A DNA stretch of 64,000 nt from Gordionus sp. m RMFG-2023 (lineage: Eukaryota > Nematomorpha > Gordioida > Chordodea > Parachordodidae): contig NC_088777.1 in NCBI RefSeq assembly GCF_954871325.1, positions 22,173,366 through 22,237,365 on the forward strand, given 5' to 3'. The notes under the pieces were generated by a model that did not search any database, was not told the DNA's origin, and worked only from the letters and a program-made list of their open reading frames with translations. The position numbers and the translations under genes were made by a program. Positions 43,600-55,148 of the stretch are shown here, one piece after another; the first letter of the stretch is position 1; each line of letters starts with the position of its first letter.

Positions 43600-46520
43600 C
43601 AGGGATTCGAACCGAACCCGAACCCGGAGAAGTGAACCTGGGTTTTTAGAAAAAAACTCTGAACCCGAACCGAACCTGAACCCCATTTATAAAATTTTCA
43701 AAACCCCGAACCGAACCCAAGAATTTTATTTGAACCCGGGTTCAACCGGGTTCAGTGTATTATTTAAAATCATATATTAATTTATGTAAATACAAATATT
43801 ATTTTTTCAAATTTCCAATTAAATGAAGTGTTAATAAATTTTAAACAACTTAATTCATTTATGCCATTTTTAAATTTATTCTCGATTCCTATTGGAGTGT
43901 TAAAAAATTTTAAACAATTGAATTAATTTACGCCATTTATTTTTAAATTTTTATCTTATTATTCTTAAAGATTATTAATTAGAAGAAAATGGTTTACAAA
44001 TCAAAGTAAAAATTATTATATTGTTAATTTAAAAAATTCTAAACATCTAACTTAAAAATTGTTAAATGTAGGGCAGTTTTTGTGAACTTATTAAAATGAT
44101 TTTAAAATTTATATATGCTAATCATTTATTTTTGGTTCAGATTAATTTTTACAAGATATTAATGAAGTGCATATTATAAATGAAATTAAATTTATAAATA
44201 TCTCTTTTTTAATTCTGAAATCATTGCTATTTAAAAAAATTGTTCTCTTTTTATAGATTTAAGATTAAAGATAAAGTCATATTTGATAAGCAATTTACCC
44301 TTAATACAATAGAAAAAAAATCAATATGTTCATATTGCAAAGTAAAAACGTCTGGTAATCACTTATCAAATTTAGAAAGACACCTGGAAAGAAATCACAA
44401 CAATGAATATTTAAATTATTTAAATGAAAAAACCAAATATCAGGAATTGTTATTGGCAAAAAAACCTAAAATTAATATAGAAACCTTTTTTCCAAAAAAG
44501 CATATAAGTATAAATATATCATCTATTAATTTGATGAGTTCTATACTAGAACTTGTTACTGTAAATGGCCGGCCTTTATCAATTGTTGAAGATTCGGGAT
44601 TTCAAAGAATTATAAATCCACTCCTATCTGGGCTCAATTTAGTTATAAACTAAGAAAATTTATCCAGAACTATTAATAAAACAGCCCAATCAATTAGAGA
44701 CAAAATATCGAGAGAGGTAGAAGGAAAATTAATAAGTTTAAAAGTTGATGCAGTTCAACGACTAGATAGGTCAATTCTTGGTGTAAATATTTAATTTATA
44801 TCAAAGTCCAATAAAAATTTGAGGACTTTTGGATTTGTAGAGCTGAAAGAGAGATGTACAGGAGAATATATAAAAGAGAATATATTAAAAACTTTACTAA
44901 AATTTAAAATTAATATTGAACAAATATACACAATTACTTCTGATAATGGTTGTAATTTTTTAAGAGCTATAAAGCTCCTGCAACCTGAAACTGATTATTA
45001 TATAAGGAGTGAATCAGCAGATGAGGAAAATATGGATGTAAATGTATATAAATATGATATTGATGATATACAAAATACTTTTTTATCAACTATTATATCC
45101 TATCCGATTTATAGTGTACGGTGTGCAGCTCACACACTTCAGCTGGCACTTCAAGATGCTATAAAATTATCACCTATTGTGGAAACCATTGCAAAAGCTA
45201 GGAGCCTAAATTTAAAATTAAGACATCCCACTTACCAAAAGTTATTAAAAAAATATGAAACTCCCTAAGCCTGAGTTAGATTGCCACAGATGGCATTCAA
45301 CCCATGATATGTTAGAAAGGCTGATTTTACTAAAACCCAATATCGAAGATTTTTTTTCAGAGCAATCTGATTATTTATTGACTGAAGATTGGAAAGAGAT
45401 AATAACGATTGTTGAAATTTTAAAACCGCTAAAAATCGCAACCAAACAATTCCAATCTGAACGTTAACACTGACAGATTTTTATGCAGCATGGTTAAGAT
45501 GCTGCATCGAACTGGAAAAAAATCCAAACCATTTTGCTCAATTACTATATTCTTGTCTTAAGAACAGAGAAGAAAGGTTTATAAAGAACGAAATTCTCTT
45601 AGCTGCCATATACCTGGACCCAGGATACAAGGTTAATTAAAAGCTTAGTAAATTAATTATTTTAGATTTATATTAAAATTGTTATTTTATGGAATATTTA
45701 AATATAAACAATATAAATCCTTAAATATTACAGGTATTACTTAGTGATGATGATAAGATTTGTGCGAAAAGGCATCTTGTCAATTTATGGAGACGAATTA
45801 AAAGCTTAACAACGCCGATTTTATCTGATGATATTAGTTCCGATGAAGTTATTGAAGAAGAAGATGATTTAGAGAAATTGATACAACTTAAAGAAAGGCA
45901 GGAGAAAATACTTAAAAGAGGGCCAACGATTGCTGAGAAAAGTATTGGAACAATAATTACTGGATTTAGCGATTATAAAAGATTAGATAAGAAGGAAAAT
46001 ATTTTGCATTTTTGGGAGTCTGCTAAGCTGGAACACCCTGAATTATATATTTTATCTAAAATCTTATTTGCTGTTCCTGCAACCCAAGTAAATTTATCAT
46101 ATTTTCACATATAAATACATTTAACATAGGTTAGCGTTGAAAGATCTTTTTCACACTTGAAATTCATTCTTTCACCACATAGATCGAGGATGAGTGAACA
46201 ACTCTTGGAAGATATTATGCTAATACGTCTAAATAAAATTTTTAAAATTGATACATGACTATATGCTTTGTATTTTTAACTATATTTGCCTATAAATAAT
46301 ATAAAAAATTTATTTTTTATATCAAATTTATGTCTAGTTTTTTATTATGATTTAAATATAGAATTTGTTTTATCAACTCAAAAATTCTTAAACCCGAACC
46401 GAACCCGAACCAAACCCGGGTTCAAAAATATTTCCCTGAACCGAACCCGAACCGAACCCACCTTTTTTTTTATACCCCGAACCGAACCGGGGCAAAAATT
46501 TTGTCGGGTTCGCATCCCTG
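43600..46520 (+). mobile_element. hAT-5 DNA transposon inside piggyBac
   Basis: Ends CAGGGATTCGAACCGAACCC and, read inward from the right, CAGGGATGCGAACCCGAC. Perfect 8-bp duplication GTAGTATC at 43592-43599 and 46521-46528. GAACCC words repeat many times just inside both ends (subterminal repeats). Related to the element at 48980-50368. Confidence 0.93.
44240..46257 (+). pseudogene. hAT-5 transposase (BED finger, hATC), lightly decayed
   Basis: BED zinc finger CSYCKVKTSGNHLSNLERHL with ERNH (44327-44395). Then VNGRPLSIVEDSGFQRIINP (44562), KLISLKVDAVQRLDRSILG with the first Asp (44731), TFGFVELKERCTGEY (44825), YTITSDNGCNFLRA with the second Asp (44927), YSVRCAAHTLQLALQDAI (45112), WHSTHDMLERLILLKP (45291), AAIYLDPGYK (45603), then, after a probable intron (GTTAAT...ATTACAG, about 45632-45734), VLLSDDDK, FWESAKLEHPELYILSKIL and AVPATQ. 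A second probable intron (46088-46128) precedes the terminal VSVERSFSHLKFILSPHRSR. Stops near 44651 and 44792 and a frameshift near 45260 make it inactive, but every domain is present, so it is young. Confidence 0.85.
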
Positions 46521-47376
46521 GTAGTATCTTCGATTATATCCTCCAATTCAAGACCTATTTCATTTGTAATATAAGATGAGGTTGGCAAATCATCTCCTAG
46601 CAAAGGATAATAATTGTATTCTTCATCTGAGCTCTCTATATCAGCTTCAGAAATATCACCCTCGGGGGTAAGTGTAGTCATATCTAAATGCATAGTGATT
46701 AAAAAGTATCATTATTACATGTTATAAATATAAAATATTTATTAGGACCTCTCCCTATATCCAAGAAAACTATTAGACATTAAATAATCAATACAGTTAA
46801 CTATTATCAAAATATAATCTGATTACCCCCCCCCCTTCCCCACTTCCGTTTTAACTTAAAATCTAAATATCCTAAATAATTTGACTAAAATTCCCATTTA
46901 TTGATAAAAAAATATTTTAGTGCATAAGAAATGACCCTTGATGCCAAATAGCATTATGCTCAAATTCCAGCACCTAAAATGTTTAAAAAGATGATAATTT
47001 TTATATAAAAATATTAATATATATATATATTAATAATAAAATTATTACTTATATTTTTAGCAAGTTTTGATAACCGAAAAAATGAATTAACATTTTGGCG
47101 CGAAAATGGTAAGAAAAAATTGATTTTTTACGTGATACGTGATATTAAGCACACTAGCCCTAAGATGTCATATATATATCAAATAACAGAGCAACGCTTG
47201 GTACTCTAAAACTATAATATGATATAAACATATGAAACAAAAGAGTTAGTGATAAAATACGAAAGAGCAAATAATAAAAATTAAAAATATGATTTCAAAA
47301 GTTATCAGTGGCCACATATAAATTACTATTGAAAAATTATGATTCTAAAAGTTATCCATGGGCGCGAAAGGGTTAA

Positions 47377-47641
47377 ATAAAAAAATTTGCCTGGTCAGAA
47401 TGATATAGTATTATTTTTATTAATGATTCATCCCATATAAATACAGTACTATCACTTATTTTTCCAAAATTCGTACACCGGATGAACCGCATCTTTTCTC
47501 TACAATCTAAAAATCACCTTTCATAAGTGATTTTCGCAATGATATCATTGGATTTTCGAGTATTATAAAACATATGATTCTATGTAATGACATAATAATT
47601 TTAAAAAATTATTGGAAACAAAAACATTAATATTATAAATT
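47377..47641 (+). promoter_or_regulatory. Upstream region of the CHMP7 homologue
   Basis: The only DNA between the piggyBac end and the start codon, about 265 bp, so the proximal promoter is here unless transcription starts within piggyBac. It contains a TATA-like CATATAAATACAG near 47436 and a hairpin AAAATCAC...GTGATTTT at about 47507-47534. No initiator or factor site can be assigned with confidence. Confidence 0.35.
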
Positions 47642-50600
47642 ATGACAGACACCACAAATGACTATTTTTATTCTCCTTTCAGATCTCAGACTACTAATTC
47701 TAAAGATTGGGATTATAAAATGACATATTGGATTACTAAAATTAAAGATATTTATTCTAAATCTAATGATATATTTATAAATTTTAATAAATTAAGTGAA
47801 AAATTGTGTTATAAGGGCCGTCTTCCTTATGGAATTAATGAAATTTATCTCGAATTAATTAAGTAATTTTTAATTTATATTTATTTGTTAGACTATATTA
47901 GAAAAGAAATAATTATTCCCTTAAATGAAATAAACTCTGAGACCTCTAATTACAATTCTTGGTTTGATTGGAGCACACAAATGATTAAATATCCTTTATC
48001 CTATATTAATTCATATATCAAAATACCCTTTATAAATGATTCATTTGATAAAAGTCAAATAATAAAGGATCAATATATATACAAAGATAATTTAGAAGTA
48101 ATCATAATTTATATAAAATATTTATTAATGATTTTCTCCAAGAGATTTGCTAATGAAATATATGATACTTGTAAACATAAATTAGTAAATCAACAAATAG
48201 ATAGTCATTCCTTTTATACTTTAAAACAAGTAAAAGAAGCTTGTGGAGAATCAATTGTGGATATAGAATCATTATTAATAGCATTAAAATTTTTAAGTCA
48301 TAAAGGATTAATATCAATAGAATCTACAGCTGATAGTTTTAATGAAGTTAAAATTTTATTTTGTATCATTAATAAGATCAATATTTAGAATATATTAGTA
48401 AAATTTACTCAATATTATAAAGAATATGAGAAGCCTATTATATCTCCTGAACTTGATGTAAATATTGTAAGGTTATTCTTTTTTATGTAATATCAAATTA
48501 TTTAAAAAGAAATTAAAATATTGCTTTTTAAAAATTATTATTAAAATCTGTCCTGAACAGGGTTGCCAGTTCTCCCCCCATCAGCTGGAGACTCCCACAA
48601 TTTTTTGGTTTACAGTTACACACAGACATCTCACTATCTACTGCAATTTTTAAATTTCTCATGCACAATTTATTTTTTAACATTTTTTAATATATAATTA
48701 ATTTTGAGAAACAGTAATTGATTATTTTTATATTTTTAAAATAAATTTTAAACAAAACACATGTCTAGTTTGTAAATATCTTTCTTTTCTATCCTTACCT
48801 TAATCATATGTTTTATTTTTATCCAATTATAAATCAACATCATTCATTCATATTTTATCATTTTAATGTTTGTTACCTATTTTGAAATTATAAAATGTTA
48901 TCGACTTTAATATTTATATAAAGTAATTATAAGAATTAAAAGGGAGATAACTAAAATTCACAATTGTTTATATTTCTACCAGGGATGTGAATCCTTTGAC
49001 AAAAAAAAGGGTCCAGGTCTGGGTTCGGTTACAGGAATAAATTTGAAAGGACCTGGGTTTGGGTCTGGGTTCAGGGAACATAAAAATAATGACTCAAAAT
49101 AAGATTATTTTTTATTCATTATTATTATACTTCAATATATACATATTCATAATTTTCAAATGAAATAATTTATATTTTAAATGTTTTATTCTCGCACAAT
49201 CATAATATCTTCTAAAATATCATCCTTGAGATTTCCACATTAAGTAGACAATATATATTTCAAAGATAAAAAATCACCTTCTACCCTTACCTAAAATAGA
49301 TAGTTATCTTTATAAAATTATTGTACTTGTGTGGCCAGTACAGCCATGAAGATTCTAGATAAGATATATAATTCTGGATATATTGAAGAATTTTCTTCCC
49401 AGAATTTTAAAATATTTATATCCTTATTTATTCTCTTAACTTCTGAGAACTTTACTATTAAAGATGCAATAGGAATTTTTTGATCCTCCTTTCTATCTGA
49501 TGATAATTTGATTTTTTTTTCTCTATCTAAAAGTAAAATTTCAAGATCATCAATGTTGCTATCATTATCATTATTATCACTACAACTAGTAGGTATTGTT
49601 GTAGCCTCCAATATATTGCAAATAATGGGGTTTTGGGTATGCTATAAATCCTTAAGATGGTCTTTAGCTATTTGTTTTTGCTCAATACTCAATAAAATTT
49701 GATATCGAGTGTCTAAATATATAGAAGCGTATACAACACTATTTTGCAAATATTGTTGCTCTCGAATTTTTATGCTTTCTAATATTTCGTATAAAAAGGA
49801 CTGTAATTTTTCTAAATCTAATCGGCATCTAATAAACATAATTGTTCTGATTGTAATTTATAATGTTATATTTAAAAGAACTAATACACTAGTAACCTCC
49901 TCTATTTGGTGCCAATCATCTTCCGACAAAATGACTTCACATTCTCCTATAATAGAATCATTACAGAAATCTTTCAAACTTAATAATCGTTCTAGCATCA
50001 TACAAATTGAGGACCAATGTGTTGTGCATTATCATTTAAATTAAAATATTATTTCTTGTACTGCAAAATAATTCACTTTCAAAATAATCAACGTATTTCT
50101 ATAACATAGCATATTAATAAATTTACATAAGAAAATATTATTACACTTTAAAATAATTTATGATATCAATCTCTAAATAAAATGGAAGTCCGGGAAGAAA
50201 ATTGAAAGAAAAACGTGAAGATAAAATAAATGATTCCACAAAAAAGTTAATAAAATTTAAAAAAATATTTTTATTTTTAAAAATTTTTATGACACCTAAA
50301 ACCCTTGGACCCTCCACTTTAAAAAGGGTCCGGGTTTAGCCAAAATACGAGGGTTCGGGTTCACCCTGATTTTTACCACAATTTTTATATTTCACCCACA
50401 AAATACCAAATTTTTTCCACAATTTGAAAATTTTGACCTGGCAACCCTGGTCCTGAACCTATTAATATCTTTATAATTTTTATTTTATATAAAATTCAAA
50501 ATTTTTACTTATCAATATTTTTTAAATAATAATCGTTATTAACTATTTTATTTTGTTTTTATATTAAAAGAAAATTAGCTTGAACCCTCTGATTATAGCT

Positions 50601-51787
50601 GTTAAAATCGTTTTTATTTTTAAAAACATTTTAAATGACCCATTTAATTTAAACAAATTGTTAAAAAAATATGTCTTGAATTTAAAATATGTTTTGTTTT
50701 TGGTTTATCTATTTTTATTTTAGTTTTGTTTTTGAATATGATTTAAAACATACATTTTGATCTTTTTATTATATTATATATATATATAGGTTGAAAAGGG
50801 TGGATAAAATATTAGAAAATGATATAGATAAATTAACAATAGCTATTGATAAGTATATTTTGATGATATCATTATTACTTTTATAGAATCTTTTTACAGG
50901 TGTATCATAAATGCCAAACAACATTTGACCATAAATGAAAGAAATAAAGTTCAAAAAAATTTAAAAAATTTATTCTAATATTTTTAAGGCAAAATCCTAT
51001 TTAAAACGTAAAATTTTGTTTGAAAATCAATTAAAAAAGAAAGAAGCAGCCCTTGACAATATTAGGGAACTTTTAGATCAAATTGTACAAGTCCAGTCCA
51101 ATAAAATGGTAAAGCAAATTTAGTTCTAAACCTAAATTTGGGCTTAAATATAATTATTACAGGTTTACGATGCATACAAATCTGGAATTTATGCTTATAA
51201 AAGTGTGGTTGCTAAATCTAACATTGACACCAGTAAGCTTAATGCTACGATGGATGAAATACAAGAAGTTTTTTAAAACAAACTTTTAATTTCACTCTTA
51301 TAAATCACTTATATTTGGGAAAATAATAATGGTCTTTTTATTATAAAAATTTGTATTTCAAAGGTTGTGGATATCCAAAATGAAATAGATAAGGCTCTAT
51401 CTACTCAAATTGATGTGGACTTCAAATTGTATCCTTCTCTAGATAACACAGCATATGATAATTTCTTGATGGCCGAGCTAGAGCAAGAATTGAATGAATT
51501 GATAAAAGAAAGTGAACAAGATAGTGACAAAAATGAAATTCCAACTAATTTATATCCCAAAATTCCCACTATTGTTTCTAAAGCTGAAAATATTACTAAA
51601 TTTAAGGCAGATGAAAATGAAATTGCTTATCAAAATTTATTGGATGATTCTATTTTGGAAGGTAAATCTTGTTCTTTTAATCTATATTTTTGAATGATGT
51701 TATATATTAGATCTTTTGCCTGATATTCCCAGCTTTGAGCCTTCATTAATCACCCAGAAATTATTCAAAAAGAAGATTCTTGAATAA
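47642..51787 (+). CDS. CHMP7: CHMP7 homologue (ESCRT-III), nine exons
   Basis: Exons: 47642-47862, 47902-48346, 48389-48471, 50790-50852, 50900-50948, 50989-51108, 51163-51267, 51364-51661, 51711-51787. All eight introns are GT...AG, and the joined frame has no stop: 486 codons, against 453 in human CHMP7 as I recall. The N-terminal half is the winged-helix part (NSKDWDYKMTYWITK, matching the vertebrate STDWDSKMGFWAP stretch; NYNSWFDWSTQMIKYPLSYI; LLIALKFLSHKGLISIES). The C-terminal half is the ESCRT-III helical hairpin (DVNIVRLKRVDKILENDIDK, AKQHLTINERNKAKSYLKRK, QLKKKEAALDNIRELLDQIV, VYDAYKSGIYAYKS, EIQEVVDIQNEIDKA, MAELEQELNELIKE). In animals CHMP7 recruits other ESCRT-III subunits at the reforming nuclear envelope together with LEMD2. 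The start at 47642 is the first ATG before the conserved region. Intron 1 uses the acceptor at 47901 because the nearer one at 47891 breaks the frame. Confidence 0.9.
48558..50449 (+). mobile_element. GTTGCC-family hAT MITE in CHMP7 intron 3, copy 2
   Basis: Ends CAGGGTTGCCAGTTC and, read inward from the right, CAGGGTTGCCAGGTC. Perfect 8-bp duplication GTCCTGAA (48550-48557 and 50450-50457). It lies entirely inside intron 3 and holds a second hAT element at 48980-50368; without that the MITE is about 495 bp, like its sisters of 520 and 550 bp. Confidence 0.93.
48980..50368 (-). mobile_element. hAT-5-related element nested in the MITE
   Basis: Ends CAGGGATGTGAATCC and, read inward from the right, CAGGGTGAACCCGAACC. 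Duplication ATTTCTAC / ATTTTTAC (one mismatch). Minus-strand coding remains parallel to hAT-5: SVVYASIYLDTRYQILLSIE (49743-49685), then IASLIVKFSEVKRINKDINI, LKFWEENSSIYPELYILSRI and AVLATQ (49480-49325). The BED finger and catalytic core are missing, so it is an internally deleted, inactive derivative. Confidence 0.85.
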
Positions 51788-51811
51788 TATTATAATATTT
51801 ATCCCAATGAC

Positions 51812-51817
51812 AATAAA
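51812..51817 (+). terminator. AATAAA polyadenylation signal of CHMP7
   Basis: AATAAA begins 25 nt after the CHMP7 stop codon, in ATGACAATAAATTTAATATG. A very short 3' UTR fits the compact gene. Confidence 0.55.
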
Positions 51818-52544
51818 TTTAATATGATTTTTTTAATAAATAAATGGTAATTTATACATCATATCTAAATATTGTAACCACATGTATATAGTATGGTATG
51901 GATTATTAAAAATTATACCTAAAGATCATGAGGACATATTTTTGATTAGTTTATAAAATTTCATTGAAATAAAATATTTTGTTCCTCTCGTAAATAATTA
52001 AACATATAATTAATGGCATAATTTATTCTTCAAAAAGCCAAAGATTTTCTCCTTTATAAAAGGAACATTATATTTTAATATAAAATTAGATAGTGAATAA
52101 AACTGTTAAACCGCCTGTATTTAGTAATTATCTTTTTAAAACTAGAGCGCTTTATGTATTTCCATTTGATAAGAATAACTATTGATTATTTTATAATAAA
52201 TATTTCCATGAGGTCTCATTAAATTTAGCCTGTGAATTTTACTCTCTTAATACGCGCAATCGGTCTCAGAAAATCTTTCCGATATCTATAAGGAAATTTT
52301 TTTCCTTGCGTTTTCCAATAAGCCTGAACGTGGTCTCATTTTCAGATATCTTAAGATAATAACCATAGCAAAAATTTGAATTTTGGCTTTTTTTTCTTAA
52401 TGATCAATTATTGACTTATTCTAAAACTTAAAAATAAATTTATATAAATAATTAATTTTTTAAAAATCTACCAGCTTAATTCATAATTATTACAAATATG
52501 TATAATCGCAACATAAAATAAGCATCATAAACCTAAAAATAAAT
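51818..52544. other. No gene supported
   Basis: AT-rich intergenic DNA downstream of CHMP7, no motif seen. Confidence 0.35.
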
Positions 52545-52740
52545 ATATGATTCTATATTGCTAATACCATTCTAAATATAATGATAATATCCCAAATTCT
52601 TTTATTTCCAAAATCAATATAAAAAAAATCATATGATCAATAACAAAGAATAAAGAATAAAAATTGTTATCTATCTTTTATGCAAAATCAATTGAAAAAA
52701 TGTCCATAAATGTCAATTATATATCAACAGATACAACACG
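52545..52740 (+). repeat. Direct repeat, copy A
   Basis: About 190 bp closely matching 53645-53825, including ATCATATGATCAATAACAAA, TCTATCTTTTATGC and TGTCCATAAATGTCAATTAT. The two copies are about 1.1 kb apart in direct orientation. Confidence 0.8.
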
Positions 52741-53644
52741 CCCCCTTTCTTGAGAAATCAAACTGGGGTAAAAAAATACAATTTACACATATATATAAGT
52801 AAATGTCTACATCCTATTCTAATAAATGATCAAAAAAATTATTATTATTTATTTTCATTAAATTTTCTTTCTTCTGTTCAAGGAAGTTGCATATTTTTTC
52901 TTGACCAGACATAATTTTCATTGAGCATACTACCCATTTTTTCTTAACAATATGTAATAGTTGTGATTGTGCTGTCATTGTTGATTGATCAATTGCATCA
53001 TTGGCCAGTCTTGATCATTCTATTTTAAGCTTGATGTCATTTATCCAGCATCATTGTAGTTTATTGGTCAGAATCATTGCAGTTGATTGGACGGAATATT
53101 ACAAAAAATAAGTCAGTCAAATGTTTTTTTTTTAAATTACATCCAAAATGTAATCATTATTCATTTCTTTTAACATTATACCAGATACACTTCTTCCCTA
53201 TCAATAATAATCCTAAATTTCAAAAATTGAACACAAAATTTCTGATCACAAGAGACCTTTTATTATATGATGAACTACTACTATCCCCCTTTTCTTGGAT
53301 CTAAAATAGCAAATTTCCAATTTTGAACATAAAAATATTCTAATATTATTTAATGGCTCTCCATTATTATAAATTCACATTTATATTCATAAAATCAAAA
53401 ATATTATATATATATATACAATATTACGCATGTGCATGTATATATAAACCTTTAATTAAAATTTTAAACATAAAAATATTCTAATATTATCTAATGGCGC
53501 CCTCCATTATTATCCTTTACATATATATAAATCCACATTTATATATATAAAATCAAAAATATTTTTATCAATTTACCATTACACATTATTTTTCTATTTA
53601 AAAACTTGAACTATTTATGACCCATTCTTGATTATCAATCCATC
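52741..53644. other. Non-coding spacer with internal duplication
   Basis: No gene. Two direct copies of AACATAAAAATATTCTAATA followed by a CCATTATTAT block lie at 53326-53400 and 53466-53560. Confidence 0.5.
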
Positions 53645-53825
53645 TTTGACAATATTGCTAATATTTTTCTAAATATAATGATAATTTTCCAAATTTATTT
53701 CCAAAATCATTATAAAAAAATCATATGATCAATAACAAAGAATAAAATTGTAATCTATCTTTTATGCGAAATCAATTGAAAAAATGTCCATAAATGTCAA
53801 TTATATATCAACAGATACAACAATA
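53645..53825 (+). repeat. Direct repeat, copy B
   Basis: Partner of 52545-52740. The copy ends at ACAGATACAACAATAAT, exactly at the left end of the MITE at 53828. Confidence 0.8.
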
Positions 53826-53827
53826 AT

Positions 53828-54377
53828 CAGGGTTGCCAGGTCCCCCCATCAGTGGTAGACTCGCAATTTTTTTACACACTAACATCTCACTCCAGCAAAA
53901 CTACCGCAATTTCGGCGCAATTTTTTTTAAAAATTATTTAAACGTTTTTTAATATAAATATTAATTTGAAAAAAAATAATTGATTATTTTTATATTTTTA
54001 AAATAAATTTTAAATATTTATTCAAAAAACATGTCTAGTTTGTAAATTTCTTCCCTTTCTATCCATATCTAGTTTGTAAATTTCTATCCTTACCTTAATC
54101 ATATGTTTTATTTTTATTCAAATAAATCAACATCATTCATTCATATTTTATCATTTTCATGTGTGTTACCTATTTTGAAATTTTTAAACGTTACCCACTT
54201 TGTTAATATTTATATAAAGTGATTATAAGAATTAATAGGGGGATAACTAAGCTAATTCACAATCCCGGCCGAAGAATTTATTTTTAGCAATTTCTTTATT
54301 TCTACCACAATTTTTATATTTTACCCGCAAACTACCGAATTTCTCCCGCAATTGGAAATTTTGACATGGCAACCCTG
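53828..54377 (+). mobile_element. GTTGCC-family hAT MITE, copy 3
   Basis: Ends CAGGGTTGCCAGGTCCCC and, read inward from the right, CAGGGTTGCCATGTCA. About 550 bp, non-coding, same orientation as the copy in CHMP7 intron 3. The flanks ACAATAAT / TTTATAAT do not form a clean duplication, so one side has changed. Interior has a partial duplication of AACTAGACATG-type sequence (ATCTAGTTTGTAAATTTCT). Confidence 0.85.
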
Positions 54378-55148
54378 TTTATAATTATTATTAATTTTTT
54401 AGCAGAAGCCGGTTTAAAATCAATTTATTTTATGATATAATTTTATTAGTTTTTGGAAAATTTGGCCATTATTTTCGGTATATGCAGTGTTTACAACTAA
54501 GAAATTAAATTTATATGGGACACATCGAGGCAATAGAAATATGCTCCCTCAACCCCGAGATTCCCTTTGATTTATTTAAAGATTGCACTATTATCGAAAA
54601 AGAAGATATCCAACTCTTGGGCTCCCCATTACTTAATAATAATTTATCCGAAAAAATTATCGATAAAACTTTTTCTGAGATGCAAAACTTGGAAAAGTTC
54701 ATCAACCACATTCCATCGCACCAGCTTTTTACTTATTAAAAAGTGTTTCTATTTACCTAAATTCTCACATCTCTTCCACTCATCCTCTTCATTCATCGCC
54801 TCAAAATTTTTCATTCAACACAATATTCGCTTAAAAACCTTTTTATAAAGGATACTCAACCTTTCATTATCAGACTTTAATTGTCACTCCAATTACCCGC
54901 TAAACTAGGTGGTATCGACTTGATCCCTTAGAACTACTTTCCCTCTATTTATCTCAAATCGCCTATCCCTCAATTCTGCGATCTCATCATTCATAACTCC
55001 CAATAATATTCTAACAGCAGCAATCGAACGATCAAATCTACCCACCCCAGACTGTTATACATTCCCAACAGAAATTTCCAACAAATCTATCATCGAAACT
55101 AAAATTTCAAAATAGTCATAATCCTGCCGGTATTAACGATATACAACT

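Larger units (their letters stand above)
42135..46693 (-). pseudogene. piggyBac transposase, broken and split by hAT-5
   Basis: Starts at ATG 46693 with an acidic N-terminal region (DISEADIESSDEEYNYYPLL), is cut at 46521 by hAT-5, and resumes at 43592 with TKIKDNPLWSKKDIG. Then IPQVSETMSRNRFLLIRKFF (43340-43270), EFIIPFKGRPKLRQYIKSKP (43125-43065), RNHKLYMDNFFSSYKLF (42900-42855), a segment with GIGGVDLHDMLMEFYRTDI (about 42580-42520), and a C-terminal Cys-rich finger CKYCVCQKCNIYLCL (42215-42175). Of the three catalytic Asp, the MDN and GGVD ones are visible, but the first (usually DE.MIPFKGR) reads GEFIIPFKGR, so it is lost. Frame breaks near 43490, 43180, 42850 and 42570. Confidence 0.88.
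41954..47372 (-). mobile_element. piggyBac DNA transposon, interrupted by hAT-5
   Basis: Ends CCCTTTCGTGCCCGAC and, read inward from the right, CCCTTTCGCGCCCATGG, each flanked by TTAA (41950-41953 and 47373-47376), the diagnostic piggyBac target. Subtracting the hAT-5 insertion and its duplication leaves about 2490 bp, a normal piggyBac length. The right end lies about 270 bp upstream of the CHMP7 start codon. Confidence 0.93.

Noticed and set aside
43592-43640. tRNA-like GATTCGAACC box
   Set aside because: It is the terminal repeat of hAT-5; no cloverleaf arms could be found around it.
43487-43780. Plus-strand ORF rich in NRTRTRRSEPGF
   Set aside because: Spans the piggyBac/hAT-5 junction and reads the GAACCC subterminal repeats.
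46286-46579. Plus-strand ORF rich in RTRTKPGF
   Set aside because: Translation of the right-end GAACCC repeats of hAT-5.
47891-47891. Acceptor AG at 47890-47891 for CHMP7 intron 1
   Set aside because: It would shift the reading frame; the AG at 47900-47901 keeps the frame and aligns with the family without extra residues.
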